DNA from: 2-02-FULL-62-14 sp035632555
GTDB taxonomy: Bacteria > Nitrospirota > Nitrospiria > Nitrospirales > Nitrospiraceae
Assembly: GCA_035632555.1 (NCBI GenBank)
Contig: DASQGO010000070.1
Location: 1 to 12,187, forward strand
Length of the DNA: 12,187 nucleotides
Direction: 5' to 3'
The position numbers and the translations under genes are program-made. How positions within the stretch are numbered: the stretch's first letter is position 1; every line of letters begins with the position of its first letter. The notes beneath the pieces are model-generated. The model was not told the origin of the DNA, did not search any database, and worked only from the letters and a program-made list of their open reading frames with translations. Shown one piece after another: positions 6,566 through 12,187 of this stretch.

Positions 6566-7882
6566 TTATTTGTGGCGTGGAGCGACCTTGAGCGTCAGGC
6601 CCTCAACGGACCGGACCTCCGCTTCGTCGCCCTGCTTGATCGGCTGCTCGCTGACGGCTTCCCAGAGTTCTCCGTGCAAAGAGACCTGCCCGTGCGGCGC
6701 CACGTCGGTTTTGGCCCTCACGATCTCGCCGACCATGCTTTCCGTGCCGGTAACCGGCACACGCCGCCGGGCCTTCATCGCCAGCCAGGCCATGCCGAAC
6801 ATGATGGCCGCGGCCGTGATGACCGTCGGCAGCAGGAACGAGAGCGAGACCTGCATGAACGGCGCGTCGGTTTTCACGAGCAGGAGACCGCCCAGCGTCA
6901 TGGCAACAATCCCGCCGAGCGTCAGCAAGCCGTAACTGGTGACTTTTATTTCGAGCACGAAAAATATGATCCCCAGCAGGATCAGCAGCACGCCGGCATA
7001 GTTGATGGGCAGCGATTGCAATGAATAAAAGGCAAGGATCAGGCTGATCGCGCCGACGATGCCCGGTAAAATTGCTCCGGGATTGTACAACTCGGCCAGG
7101 ATGCCGATCGTACCGATCGTCATCAGCAGCATGGCGATGTTGGGATCGCTCAGGGCCTTGAGCGCCTCCATTCGCCAGCCCATCGGAAACGTACGCACCT
7201 CGGCCCCTTTGGTTTGCAGCGCGACAGGTCCGCTCGCAAGCGCCGCCTTCCGACCGTCGAGTTTGGCCAGCAGCGCCGGGATATCCTCGGCAATCACGTC
7301 AATGATTTTCAGATCCAGCGCTTCTTTCTCCGTTGCCGACACGCTCTTGCGCACGGCATCTTCCGCCCATTTCACGTTACGGCCGCGCTGTTCGGCGATG
7401 GATTTGATATAGGCCACGGAGTCGTTCTCAACCTTCTCCTTCATCGTCTTGTCCATTTCGCCGCCGCCCATCGCCACCGGATGCGCCGCGCCGATGTTGG
7501 TCCCCGGCGCCATGGCTGCCACATGCGCCGCCATCGTGATGAAGACGCCCGCGGAAGCGGCGCGCCCGCCCGACGGCGAAACATACACGGCGACCGGCAG
7601 CGACGCGTTCGTCATATCCTTGATGATGAGCCGCATGGAGGTGTCCAGACCGCCCGGTGTGTCCAGCTTGATGACCAGTGCCTGCGCATGGGTGGATTCT
7701 GCAAAGGCCAGCGCATCATGCAGGTATTCCGCGGCGACCGGATTGATCACGCCTTCATAGGCCGCGACGACGACGTGCGCTCCCGCGCCCGACGCAGGGG
7801 GCAGCCACAGAGAGCCGGGGCTCAACAGCAACCCGATCAGCAGGCTGGCGATGAGGAACAGGCGATGGGGGAGACGGCGCAT
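6566..7882 (-). CDS. nfeD: NfeD long form: membrane ClpP-class serine protease (stomatin operon partner)
   Basis: A 438-residue membrane protease of the NfeD1 type. Residues 1-33 are a signal peptide. The ClpP-class domain (about 35-215) contains DTPGGLDTSMR (74-84) and the catalytic serine S110 in GGRAASAGVFI. The lysine base is probably K148 or K150, judged by the spacing in archaeal homologues. Four to five membrane segments span about 247-370, and a soluble OB-fold domain covers about 376-436. The reading frame stays open far upstream, but the ATG at 7882 is chosen because a signal peptide begins there, CAGGAG lies 6 bp before it, and a promoter sits at 7946-7974. The next gene downstream is the slipin, a conserved partnership. 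The role is probably membrane protein turnover in slipin-rich domains. Confidence 0.93.
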   Translation of the reverse strand: MRRLPHRLFLIASLLIGLLLSPGSLWLPPASGAGAHVVVAAYEGVINPVAAEYLHDALAFAESTHAQALVIKLDTPGGLDTSMRLIIKDMTNASLPVAVYVSPSGGRAASAGVFITMAAHVAAMAPGTNIGAAHPVAMGGGEMDKTMKEKVENDSVAYIKSIAEQRGRNVKWAEDAVRKSVSATEKEALDLKIIDVIAEDIPALLAKLDGRKAALASGPVALQTKGAEVRTFPMGWRMEALKALSDPNIAMLLMTIGTIGILAELYNPGAILPGIVGAISLILAFYSLQSLPINYAGVLLILLGIIFFVLEIKVTSYGLLTLGGIVAMTLGGLLLVKTDAPFMQVSLSFLLPTVITAAAIMFGMAWLAMKARRRVPVTGTESMVGEIVRAKTDVAPHGQVSLHGELWEAVSEQPIKQGDEAEVRSVEGLTLKVAPRHK

Positions 7883-7945
7883 GGGCGACTCCTGGAAAGC
7901 GCGCTCGCCCGGATGATGGAACGACGCGGTCACACACTGCACGCG

Positions 7946-7974
7946 ATCATACGGCCCGCCCGGAACGGAGTCAA
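7946..7974 (-). promoter_or_regulatory. Sigma-70 promoter for nfeD-slipin
   Basis: On the minus strand, TTGACT (7974-7969) and TATGAT (7951-7946) are separated by exactly 17 bp. Each hexamer matches five of six consensus bases. Transcription would start near 7939, leaving a leader of about 57 nt before the nfeD ATG with its CAGGAG site. Confident by sequence match and position; the start site itself is predicted. Confidence 0.85.
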
Positions 7975-8003
7975 GGAACGCCAAGCACGGGAAAATGCGC
8001 TGG

Positions 8004-8032
8004 TTGCAAAGCTTTCCATAGGACTCTAGAAT
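8004..8032 (+). promoter_or_regulatory. Sigma-70 promoter for the trmI operon, probably giving a leaderless mRNA
   Basis: TTGCAA (8004-8009, four of six) and TAGAAT (8027-8032, five of six) are 17 bp apart. The start point would fall at about 8039-8042, at or a few bases before the trmI ATG at 8042. The TAG within the -10 element is an in-frame stop for trmI, so no longer reading frame can begin upstream. No Shine-Dalgarno sequence is present. Confidence 0.7.
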
Positions 8033-8041
8033 GGCCGAATC

Positions 8042-8905
8042 ATGTCGAATCTCAAGAATGGCGAGCGCATCCATTTTGTGGACAAGAAGGGGCGGCAGTA
8101 TGCCCTGACGCTGAAGGCAGGGGAAACGTTTCAGTACAGCGGCCAGACCATCGCGCATGATGAGCTGATCGGCAAGGCCGACGGATCGCTGGTCACGCTC
8201 TCGCGCGGCAAACGCATGCTGGCGCTCCGGCCCACCTTGGGCGAATACGTCTTGAAAATGCCGCGCGGCGCCCAGGTGATCTATCCCAAGGACCTGGCGA
8301 TGATCACGATTTGGGCCGACATCTATCCCGGCGCGCGAGTCTTCGAGTCGGGAACCGGCTCCGGCGCCCTGACGATGGCATTGCTGCGCGCGGTCGGTGA
8401 GCGGGGCTCGGTCGTCAGCTACGAGGCCCGCGAGGATTTCGCCCGCACGGCCATGACGAACATCGAACGATATTTGGGTCCGGTGGCCAATCTGACCGTG
8501 CGTAAACGCGACACCTACGACGGCATTGATCCCGCCGATGCGCCGTTCGACCGCGTCGTGCTGGATTTGCCGGAGCCCTGGCGCGTCGTGCCGCATGCCG
8601 TGAACGCCTTGCGGTCCGGCGGGTTGTATCTGAGTTACGTGCCGACGGTTCCGCAAATCATGCAGACCGTCGAGGCCCTGGAACGCGCCGCCGTTTTCGG
8701 CCTGATTCAAACTTTTGAAACCCTGTTGCGCACCTGGAACATCCAGGGCCGGAGCGTGCGGCCCGACCACCGGATGGTGGCGCACTCCGGTTTCATCACT
8801 GTCGCACGCAAAGTCGAGGCGGGCCTGTGGACCGCCGGTCAAGCGGCAGCGCCGGCGACGGACGACGACGGGGACGAGAACGACGACGAGGGGCCCGGCA
8901 CATGA
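8042..8905 (+). CDS. trmI: tRNA (adenine-58-N1)-methyltransferase TrmI
   Basis: Methylates A58 in the T loop of tRNAs using S-adenosylmethionine, stabilising tRNA structure; it acts as a tetramer in the cytoplasm. The 287-residue protein has a small N-terminal beta domain (about 1-70) and a Rossmann methyltransferase domain. That domain holds the SAM motif ESGTGSGALT (102-111), an acidic SAM ligand at E128 and the family motif LDLPEPW (174-180). YVPTVPQI (199-206) and PDHRMVAHSGFIT (241-253) follow. The last 16 residues or so form an Asp/Glu-rich tail not needed by the fold. The only possible start is the ATG at 8042, because an in-frame TAG lies 13 bases upstream. The stop overlaps the next start as ATGA. 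It heads an operon that ends in a tRNA gene, itself a likely substrate. Confidence 0.94.
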   Translation: MSNLKNGERIHFVDKKGRQYALTLKAGETFQYSGQTIAHDELIGKADGSLVTLSRGKRMLALRPTLGEYVLKMPRGAQVIYPKDLAMITIWADIYPGARVFESGTGSGALTMALLRAVGERGSVVSYEAREDFARTAMTNIERYLGPVANLTVRKRDTYDGIDPADAPFDRVVLDLPEPWRVVPHAVNALRSGGLYLSYVPTVPQIMQTVEALERAAVFGLIQTFETLLRTWNIQGRSVRPDHRMVAHSGFITVARKVEAGLWTAGQAAAPATDDDGDENDDEGPGT

Positions 8906-9657
8906 AACGGCTCGCCGGCAAAGTGGCTCTGATCACCGGCGGCGGCACCGGCATCGGCGCCGCCTGCGCCAGAATATTTTCCCAGGAAGGCGCGGCCGTG
9001 GTGATCACCGGCCGCCGCAAGGATATGCTGGAGAAAGTCGTCCAGGAAATCGAACAGGCCCAGGGCCGCGCGCTAGCCGTGGCCGGGACGGTAACCGATG
9101 GAGCCCATGCACAGTCAGCAGTCGCCAAGGCAACGCGGACGTTCGGCAAACTCGACGTCCTAATCAACAATGCCGGCGCCCTCGCGTTCGGCAAAGCCCT
9201 GCACGAAACGGACGAGACCGCGTGGAACGATATGCTGGCGACGAATCTCACCGGCGTCTACAGGATGATCAGGGCCGCGGTTCCGGAGATGATCAAGGCC
9301 GGCAGCGGTTCCATCGTGAACGTCTCCTCCGTCGCGTCGCTGGTCGGCCTTCCCATGCTCGCGGCCTACAGCGCTTCGAAAGGCGGGATGGACGCCCTGA
9401 TGCGCTGCGTGGCCATGGACTACGCGCAGCAGAATATCCGGTGCAACTCGGTCTGCCCCGGACTGGTGGATACGCCGATGGCATCCGGGCTGATCAATGA
9501 CAAGGACGCGCTGGCCCAGATCCTGACCGCCTATCCCCTCGGCCGGCCCGGCACATCGGAGGAAGTCGCGAAGCTGATTCTGTATCTGGCATCGGACGAA
9601 TCCTCGTGGGTGACGGGGAGTATCTTCCCCATCGACGGCGGCATGACAGCGCATTAA
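8902..9657 (+). CDS. SDR-family NAD(P)-dependent oxidoreductase
   Basis: A classical short-chain dehydrogenase/reductase of 251 residues, substrate unknown. The cofactor motif TGGGTGIG is at 12-19 and NNAG at 89-92. The catalytic tetrad is N115, S143, Y156 and K160 (YSASK). PGLVDTP (187-192) follows, and the conserved end SWVTGSIFPIDGG is at 235-247. R38 and R39 after the second strand favour NADP(H), which suits a biosynthetic reductase such as a 3-oxoacyl-ACP reductase-like enzyme, but that assignment is inference. The frame is open further upstream inside trmI. The ATG at 8902 is preferred because it overlaps the trmI stop by 4 bp, has GAGGGG 8 bp before it and starts the typical MKRLAGKVALITGG sequence. 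Confidence 0.93.
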   Translation: MKRLAGKVALITGGGTGIGAACARIFSQEGAAVVITGRRKDMLEKVVQEIEQAQGRALAVAGTVTDGAHAQSAVAKATRTFGKLDVLINNAGALAFGKALHETDETAWNDMLATNLTGVYRMIRAAVPEMIKAGSGSIVNVSSVASLVGLPMLAAYSASKGGMDALMRCVAMDYAQQNIRCNSVCPGLVDTPMASGLINDKDALAQILTAYPLGRPGTSEEVAKLILYLASDESSWVTGSIFPIDGGMTAH

Positions 9658-9678
9658 CGGGCTGGATAGGGAGGGGAT

Positions 9679-9975
9679 ATGACGCACCGTTCTGTTCTCA
9701 CTATTGCTCTCGTGATCTGTATCGCCGTCATGAACGCGTCGTTTGCGATCGCGCAACACGCCGTGGATTTTCCAGGCACGGTCCTGAAAGTCGACGACGC
9801 GGCCGGCAAGCTGACTGTGAAGAAGGACGGGACACGGTTTACGTTTATCGTGGACGGCCGGACGCAGTACGCCGGCGCGAAGGCGCTGAAAGACATCAAG
9901 GCAGGAGACGCCGTCACGGTGACCTATATCACGATGGGTAGCCAGTATGTGGCGCAGAAGATTGCGAAGAAATAA
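9679..9975 (+). CDS. Small secreted beta-rich protein
   Basis: A 98-residue exported protein. Residues 1-25 are a clear signal peptide (hydrophobic 6-19, AIA before Q26). The mature 73 residues alternate short strands: GTVLKVDDAAGKLTVKKDG (33-51), FTFIVDG (54-60), then DIKAGDAVTVTYI (72-84). This pattern is seen in small periplasmic OB-fold-like proteins (DUF5666-type). It has no Cys and no evident metal-binding His/Met cluster. GGAGGGG just before the ATG is a very strong ribosome-binding site, so the protein may be made in higher amounts than its neighbours. It lies 21 bp after the SDR gene and 4 bp before aroE, inside the operon. Function unknown. Confidence 0.82.
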   Translation: MTHRSVLTIALVICIAVMNASFAIAQHAVDFPGTVLKVDDAAGKLTVKKDGTRFTFIVDGRTQYAGAKALKDIKAGDAVTVTYITMGSQYVAQKIAKK

Positions 9976-9979
9976 ATAA

Positions 9980-10834
9980 ATGGAAATCAACGCCCATACC
10001 CAACTCTGCGGCCTGCTCGGCAATCCGGTCGAGCATTCCCTCTCGCCCGCCATTCACAACGCCGCCTTCGAGAAGCTGGGATTGAATTTCGTCTACCTGG
10101 CCTTCAAGGTCGAAGACCTGCCAAGCGCCGTCAAGGGCCTCCGCGCGCTCGGCAACTTGCGCGGCTTCAGCGTGACCATCCCGCACAAGGTCGCGATCAT
10201 TCCGCTGCTGGATGAAGTGGAGCCGACGGCGAAAAATATCGGCGCCGTCAACACGATCGTCATCGAGCACGGCCGGCTGATCGGCTCCAACACCGATGCC
10301 TCCGGCGCGTTGCGGGCGCTCACGGAAGCCGGGGCGGCGCTTCGCGGAGAGAACGTCGTGATGCTCGGATCGGGCGGGGCGGCGAGGGCCATCGCCTTCG
10401 CGCTTGCCGCCGGCACCGGCATCGCCAAGCTCACGCTACTTGGCATCGACGAGAAAGAGCGGACCGGGCTGGCGAAGGACCTCAAGGCCAAGACCTCGCT
10501 GCAGCTTGCGGATGGCACGATTACCGACGATGCCCTGCGGCGCGCGATCGAAGAATCGAAGGCGCTTCTCCACTGCACGCCGCTCGGCATGCACCCGAAC
10601 GTCCACGAAAGCGGCGTGCCGGCATCCCTGCTCAAGCCGCACCTGACCGTGATGGACATCGTCTACAATCCGCTCGACACCAAACTGCTCGTGGACGCCA
10701 AGGCGGCCGGTTGCAGGACGGTCCGCGGGATCGAAATGTTCCTCAACCAGGCGGTCGGGCAGTTCGAGCTCTGGACGAAGCAAAAAGCGCCCGCCGACGT
10801 GATGCGGCGGGTTCTTGAATCCCACTTTTCATGA
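9980..10834 (+). CDS. aroE: Shikimate dehydrogenase AroE
   Basis: Reduces 3-dehydroshikimate to shikimate, the fourth step towards chorismate, in the cytoplasm. The 284-residue protein has the substrate-binding NPVEHSLSPAIHN (15-27, with S20 and S22), the catalytic K70 in FSVTIPHK, GAVNT (88-92) and D106 in SNTD. Q257 is near the C-terminus. The cofactor loop GSGGAARA is at 130-137. The strand that follows reads LTLLGIDEKER (151-161): the Asn-Arg-Thr group that usually binds the NADP phosphate is replaced by Gly-Ile-Asp, which may mean a changed cofactor preference. The start is 4 bp after the preceding stop with only a weak ribosome-binding site. The stop overlaps aroK as ATGA. The substrate residues are intact, so the enzyme is probably active. 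Confidence 0.95.
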   Translation: MEINAHTQLCGLLGNPVEHSLSPAIHNAAFEKLGLNFVYLAFKVEDLPSAVKGLRALGNLRGFSVTIPHKVAIIPLLDEVEPTAKNIGAVNTIVIEHGRLIGSNTDASGALRALTEAGAALRGENVVMLGSGGAARAIAFALAAGTGIAKLTLLGIDEKERTGLAKDLKAKTSLQLADGTITDDALRRAIEESKALLHCTPLGMHPNVHESGVPASLLKPHLTVMDIVYNPLDTKLLVDAKAAGCRTVRGIEMFLNQAVGQFELWTKQKAPADVMRRVLESHFS

Positions 10835-11346
10835 ACATCGTCTTAATCGGTTACCGCGGCACCGGCAAAAGCAGCGTGGGCCAGTTGCTCGCCGAACGAT
10901 CCGGCCGTGCGCTCGTCTCCACCGACACCGAGGTCATCCGTCGCGCCGGGCAGCCCATCCCGGAAATCGTCAAGCGGCACGGCTGGGACCATTTTCGAGA
11001 TCGTGAGTCGGAAGTCTGCCGGGACCTGGCTGGAAAAGATCAACTGATCATCGATACTGGCGGCGGAGCCATTTTGCGGCCGGACAATATCACCCGCTTG
11101 AAATCCAACGGCGTGCTGTTCTGGCTCACCGCCGAGGTCCCGACCATCAGCCGGCGCATCGGCGACGATACGCAGCGACCATCCCTGACCGGAACCAAAT
11201 CCTTCGTCGAGGAAATCGAGGAGGTTCTGCGCGAGCGCACGCCAAGATACAAGGCGGCGGCGGATCATACGATTGCGACCGATCAGAAGACTGTCGCCGA
11301 GATCGCCGACGCCATTCAGGCTCTTCTGCAGACTTCACCGTGTTGA
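10831..11346 (+). CDS. aroK: Shikimate kinase AroK
   Basis: Phosphorylates shikimate at the 3-hydroxyl with ATP, the step after AroE. A 171-residue P-loop kinase of normal length. The Walker A motif GYRGTGKSS is at 7-15 (K13) and the magnesium/shikimate-binding TDTE at 31-34 (D32). FRDRE at 55-59 supplies the substrate-binding arginine, and DTGGGAIL is at 75-82. The lid arginine R116 lies in QRPSL and a final RTPRY at 136-140. Its ATG overlaps the aroE stop by 4 bp, so the two consecutive pathway enzymes are translationally coupled. Only 17 bp separate its stop from the tRNA-Arg gene, with no terminator between. Confidence 0.96.
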   Translation: MNIVLIGYRGTGKSSVGQLLAERSGRALVSTDTEVIRRAGQPIPEIVKRHGWDHFRDRESEVCRDLAGKDQLIIDTGGGAILRPDNITRLKSNGVLFWLTAEVPTISRRIGDDTQRPSLTGTKSFVEEIEEVLRERTPRYKAAADHTIATDQKTVAEIADAIQALLQTSPC

Positions 11347-11363
11347 TCGGGGCAAGACTTTGT

Positions 11364-11439
11364 GCGCCCGTAGCTCAATGGATAGAGCATCGGACTTCGG
11401 ATCCGAGGGTTGGGGGTTCAAGTCCCTCCGGGCGCGCCA
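11364..11439 (+). tRNA. tRNA-Arg, anticodon UCG
   Basis: A complete 76-nt cloverleaf with encoded CCA. The acceptor stem GCGCCCG (11364-11370) pairs with CGGGCGC (11429-11435), followed by discriminator G and CCA. The D arm is GCTC/GAGC with an AATGGATA loop. The anticodon stem TCGGA/TCCGA closes the loop CTTCGGA, with anticodon TCG at 11397-11399, which reads CGA and possibly other CGN codons. The T arm GGGGG/CCCTC has one G-U pair and the loop TTCAAGT with A58. It sits 17 bp after aroK with no visible promoter of its own, so it is probably cut from the operon transcript. Confidence 0.96.
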
Positions 11440-11456
11440 GACAAAGCTTGCTAGTA

Positions 11457-11497
11457 CCGTCGGCTCGTTATCGCTTTTTCGCAATGAATGCCGACGG
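11457..11497. repeat. Inverted repeat with 8-bp arms downstream of the tRNA
   Basis: CCGTCGGC (11457-11464) and GCCGACGG (11490-11497) are perfect inverted copies separated by 25 bases. No T-tract follows on either strand, so it is not a standard intrinsic terminator. It could be a protein-binding site or a 3' RNA hairpin that marks the end of the tRNA-bearing transcript. Confidence 0.5.
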
Positions 11498-11508
11498 ATA
11501 AAACTATC

Positions 11509-11528
11509 AAGCGGATTTTCGCTTTTCT
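11509..11528 (+). terminator. Weak candidate terminator of the trmI-aroK-tRNA transcript
   Basis: AAGCG (11509-11513) and CGCTT (11520-11524) form a 5-bp stem with a six-base loop, followed by TTCTCT. The stem is short and the T-run poor, so termination here is uncertain. It is the only T-followed hairpin between the tRNA and the next gene. Confidence 0.3.
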
Positions 11529-11575
11529 CTGATTGCACTTCGTGTGCGCCAACGGCGATTCACGGTTTTTAGCAA

Positions 11576-11604
11576 TTGACGTCGAGGAATAAATCCCGCA
11601 TTGT
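11576..11604 (+). promoter_or_regulatory. Candidate promoter for the haem-protein gene
   Basis: TTGACG (11576-11581) matches five of six -35 bases, and CATTGT lies 17 bp further on with three of six -10 bases. Transcription would begin near 11611, about 36 nt before the ATG. The position suits the gene, but the weak -10 leaves doubt. Confidence 0.35.
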
Positions 11605-11646
11605 GTTTCCGCTCCATTCTTCCATCCTCTCACCCAGGAGGCTTCC

Positions 11647-12187
11647 ATGAGAAGCAAGGCCGGAATCAAGGCATTGGCCGTCTCGTTCTTTTCACTGCTC
11701 GTCGCCGCCCCGTCCGTCTGGGCAGCTGAGTCTTCGCAGGAACTCGCCGCGCAATACGTTCTGGAGACGATCAAGGCGGTGCGGACGGTCTACAGCAAGC
11801 AGATCATCGAGCAGGTGAAAAAAGCTGGCGTGAAGCCCAGCGAGAAGTGGCAGGGCGACAATCACGCGGTAATGCTCAACGCGCAGTTCGTGAAAGCGAT
11901 CGGGGCGGAGATCAAGGGGTTCGAATTGGGTCTGGTCGGCCTGCAGCCAATCTACAAGTCCAACACGCCCAAAACACCGGCAGAAACAGACGCATTAAAA
12001 AAACTGGCCGCGAATCCGGGACAACCGATTCTGACGTTTGCAGACGGCAATCAGGTTAAGGGCCTGGCGGCTGATTTTGCGGTCACGAAAGGCTGCGCCG
12101 ATTGCCACAACGCACACCCGGACAGTCCCAAGAAAGACTGGAAACAGGGCGATCTGATGGGCGCGGTAATCGTGCGGTTCTACAAGT
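11647..12187 (+). CDS. Exported Tll0287-like (DUF3365) c-type haem protein, cut by the window end
   Basis: The first 180 residues of a periplasmic protein; the C-terminus lies beyond the window. A signal peptide covers about residues 1-27 (hydrophobic 9-22, VWAA before E28). The mature part is mainly helical (30-100), a layout typical of Tll0287-like haem-binding sensor domains. C150-A-D-C153-H154 is a single CXXCH covalent haem site, followed by the family ending NAHPDSPKKDW (155-165) and a GALIV-like strand. AGGAGG (11636-11641) is an ideal ribosome-binding site 5 bp before the ATG. It may be a stand-alone redox or gas-binding haem protein, or the sensor part of a longer signalling protein; the missing end decides. 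Confidence 0.9.
   Translation, partial: MRSKAGIKALAVSFFSLLVAAPSVWAAESSQELAAQYVLETIKAVRTVYSKQIIEQVKKAGVKPSEKWQGDNHAVMLNAQFVKAIGAEIKGFELGLVGLQPIYKSNTPKTPAETDALKKLAANPGQPILTFADGNQVKGLAADFAVTKGCADCHNAHPDSPKKDWKQGDLMGAVIVRFYK

Noticed and set aside
7883..8842. Upstream extension of the nfeD frame towards 8842
   Set aside because: It would run antisense through trmI and across a strong promoter, and it would bury the signal peptide that begins at 7882.
11364..11646. tRNA gene as a mobile-element attachment site
   Set aside because: No integrase, no direct repeat of the tRNA 3' end and no change to foreign genes are visible in the window.

Overview
This window is a dense, GC-rich bacterial chromosomal segment of housekeeping and envelope genes. 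It shows no insertion sequence, integrase, phage gene or CRISPR array. The gene set suggests a Gram-negative, probably Nitrospira-like (Nitrospirota) bacterium: an NfeD/slipin pair, several small secreted proteins, a Tll0287-like haem protein with a CXXCH motif, and a non-primary-looking sigma-70 factor. This placement is inference from gene content and base composition only.

Left part, minus strand (4103 down to 13): a tightly packed operon. Its order is an exported HtrA-type serine protease with one PDZ domain, lipB (octanoyltransferase), glutamate dehydrogenase, two small four-helix membrane proteins that look like tandem paralogues, and a small soluble protein. Junctions are 4-bp ATGA overlaps or gaps of 0 to 3 bp, which indicates translational coupling.

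Centre, minus strand: a sigma-70 family factor (5495 to 4233) ends in a very strong intrinsic terminator with a C(UUCG)G loop, which isolates it from the HtrA operon. Upstream of it lies a 300-bp AT-richer intergenic region, then the nfeD-slipin pair (7882 to 5796). That pair is driven by a near-consensus sigma-70 promoter at 7946-7974.

Right part, plus strand (8042 onward): a divergent transcription unit. It runs trmI (tRNA m1A58 methyltransferase), an SDR-family reductase, a small secreted beta-rich protein, aroE and aroK (two shikimate pathway steps), and then a tRNA-Arg(UCG) gene only 17 bp after aroK. The promoter in front of trmI sits so close to its ATG that the mRNA is probably leaderless. 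After about 200 bp holding two inverted repeats and a candidate promoter, the window ends inside a gene for an exported DUF3365/Tll0287-like c-type haem protein.

Points most worth following up: the tandem paralogous membrane proteins behind glutamate dehydrogenase, the predicted leaderless trmI message, the AroE that lacks the usual NADP-binding Asn-Arg-Thr signature, and the tRNA-Arg joined to a protein operon. I saw no convincing wholly new system.
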